Source: Njordibacter sp937773555 (lineage in GTDB: Bacteria > Pseudomonadota > Gammaproteobacteria > Pseudomonadales > Balneatricaceae). From it: 64,000 bases of DNA. Each line of letters starts with the position of its first letter. The first letter of the stretch is position 1. Shown one piece after another: positions 63,100 to 64,000 of the stretch. Location of the stretch: NCBI RefSeq assembly GCF_047730085.1, contig NZ_CP159830.1, forward strand, positions 1,860,001 to 1,924,000. Reading direction: 5' to 3'. The notes under the pieces are model-generated. The model did no database searches. It had not been told where the DNA came from and saw nothing but the letters and a program-made list of their open reading frames with translations. The translations under genes were made by a program, and so were the position numbers.

Positions 63100-64000
63100 T
63101 GCAACGCATAGCACTCTCAAAGGATTTAGAATTAAGTCAAATTATATATGGCATGTGGCGTTTGGGGGATGATCAAGACACCTCCACTGCCGCTGTGCAA
63201 GCCAAGATAGAAGCGTGTTTAGAACAAGGGATAACATCACTGGATCAAGCAGACATTTATGGTGGCTATGCTGCTGAAGCTATACTTGGGAAGTGTTTTT
63301 CTGCTGCTTCACACTTACGAGATAAGGTGGAGATAATTACAAAGTGCGACATCGTAGCGCCAGCGGGTCGCTATGAAAGTGCCCGCGTGAAATATTATGA
63401 TACCTCTGCTGCACATATCAATTATTCAGTTGAATGTTCTTTAACCGAAATGCACATAGAGCATATTGACTGCTTGTTAGTTCACCGTCCCGACCCTTTA
63501 ATGGACCATGAAGAAACTGGACACGCATTAGATGAACTGGTGACATCGGGCAAAGTGGGATCTGTTGGTGTTTCCAACTTTAAACCTCATGATTGGACCC
63601 TGCTGCAATCGGCTATGAGCAACAAACTGGTCACTAACCAAATTGAGCTTAGTGTGTTGGAAACTAGCGCTTTAACTAATGGCGATCTTGCCTTTCTGCA
63701 AGAACGTAAAATTAAACCTATGGCTTGGTCCCCTCTTGGTGGAGGGTCATTGTTTAGTGATAACGACGAAAAAAGTAAGGCCATTCTTACCTGCTTATCT
63801 CGCATTGCCAATGAACAAAACACCACTGCAGATGCAGTAGCCATTGCATGGCTATTAAAGCATCCATGCAACATTTTACCGGTGATGGGCACCAACAACC
63901 TTAGCCGTATTAAATCATTATCCAGCGCGCTAAAAGTGAATCTTGATCGTCAAGCATGGTTTGAAATTTATACCGCCTCGCTTGGACATGAAGTAGCTTA
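63099..64000 (+). CDS. Aldo/keto reductase (YdhF/SmoB-like), stop codon cut by window edge
   Basis: 300 codons plus two bases are visible; the last bases TA probably begin a stop codon because the C-terminus (IYTASLGHEVA) matches the usual family end. The catalytic tetrad is present: Asp49, Tyr54 in ADIYGGY, Lys82 in ITKCD and His129 in LLVHRPDP. The frame has a strong AGGAG site and overlaps the monooxygenase stop. NADPH-dependent reduction of a sugar-derived aldehyde is the likely role; an SmoB-type 6-oxo-glucose reductase is my specific hypothesis. Confidence 0.86.
   Translation, partial: MQRIALSKDLELSQIIYGMWRLGDDQDTSTAAVQAKIEACLEQGITSLDQADIYGGYAAEAILGKCFSAASHLRDKVEIITKCDIVAPAGRYESARVKYYDTSAAHINYSVECSLTEMHIEHIDCLLVHRPDPLMDHEETGHALDELVTSGKVGSVGVSNFKPHDWTLLQSAMSNKLVTNQIELSVLETSALTNGDLAFLQERKIKPMAWSPLGGGSLFSDNDEKSKAILTCLSRIANEQNTTADAVAIAWLLKHPCNILPVMGTNNLSRIKSLSSALKVNLDRQAWFEIYTASLGHEVA

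Noticed and set aside
1..64000. CRISPR arrays, insertion sequences, phage genes, toxin-antitoxin or defence systems
   Set aside because: No regularly spaced repeats, transposase, integrase, nuclease or defence-type genes were recognised anywhere in the window.

Overview
The window looks like the chromosome of an aerobic, heterotrophic, probably marine gammaproteobacterium. It has densely packed operons, moderate G+C (about the mid-40s by eye), HrpB, a complete-looking phenylacetate (paa) set, and NAD-dependent formate dehydrogenase with its molybdenum-cofactor genes. No rRNA, tRNA, CRISPR array, transposase or phage gene was found, so a finer taxonomic call is not supported.

Layout. (1) 1-8.3 kb: phenylacetate catabolism, paaC(partial)-B-A-J-I-G on the minus strand, paaY on the plus strand, paaZ minus and paaK plus. 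The paaZ/paaK intergenic region is full of inverted and repeated GATACA-type motifs. (2) 8.3-24.2 kb: a single minus-strand nucleoside salvage and catabolism supercluster. It holds an M20 amidohydrolase, a SorC-type regulator, deoC of the long DERA type, an ALDH16-like double-domain aldehyde dehydrogenase, a BMP-family binding protein with its ABC transporter, cdd, a purine nucleoside phosphorylase, deoA, deoB, add and a VOC protein. Imported nucleosides would be deaminated and phosphorolysed, pentose phosphates isomerised, and deoxyribose-5-P split to glyceraldehyde-3-P and acetaldehyde, which the ALDH could oxidise. (3) 24.5-30.8 kb: a stand-alone AsnC ligand-binding-domain protein coupled to hrpB, then an ALDH/3-hydroxyisobutyrate-dehydrogenase-like pair divergent from an SDR. 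(4) 31-38.8 kb: a PotABCD-like ABC importer with tandem terminators after the binding protein and enlarged permeases, then a glutamine-amidotransferase-like protein and an MFS carrier. (5) 38.9-43.9 kb: DUF4198 and HupE/UreJ-like genes with overlapping divergent starts, MAPEG, an FAD protein and a GNAT.

(6) 44.1-58.3 kb: one-carbon oxidation. Heterotetrameric sarcosine oxidase soxBDAG, a MobB-MoeA fusion, mobA, fdhD, a YaiI/DUF188 protein, and formate dehydrogenase whose diaphorase is a NuoE-NuoF (FdsG-FdsB) fusion. The route suggested is sarcosine to C1 units to formate to CO2 plus NADH, with the Moco maturation genes alongside. (7) 58.6-59.8 kb: a DEAD-box RNA helicase. (8) 59.9-64 kb: gntR and a Gfo/Idh/MocA oxidoreductase divergent from an SsuD-like flavin monooxygenase that overlaps an aldo/keto reductase. 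I read this as a possible sulfoquinovose/organosulfonate desulfonation (sulfo-SMO-like) locus, cut by the window end.

The most interesting points are the putative sulfo-SMO-like locus, the ALDH16-deoC linkage, the paaZ/paaK operator array, the matching terminators behind the two C1 operons, and the unusual importer permeases. Start codons were moved from the longest frame wherever a Shine-Dalgarno sequence or family-typical N-terminus supported it.
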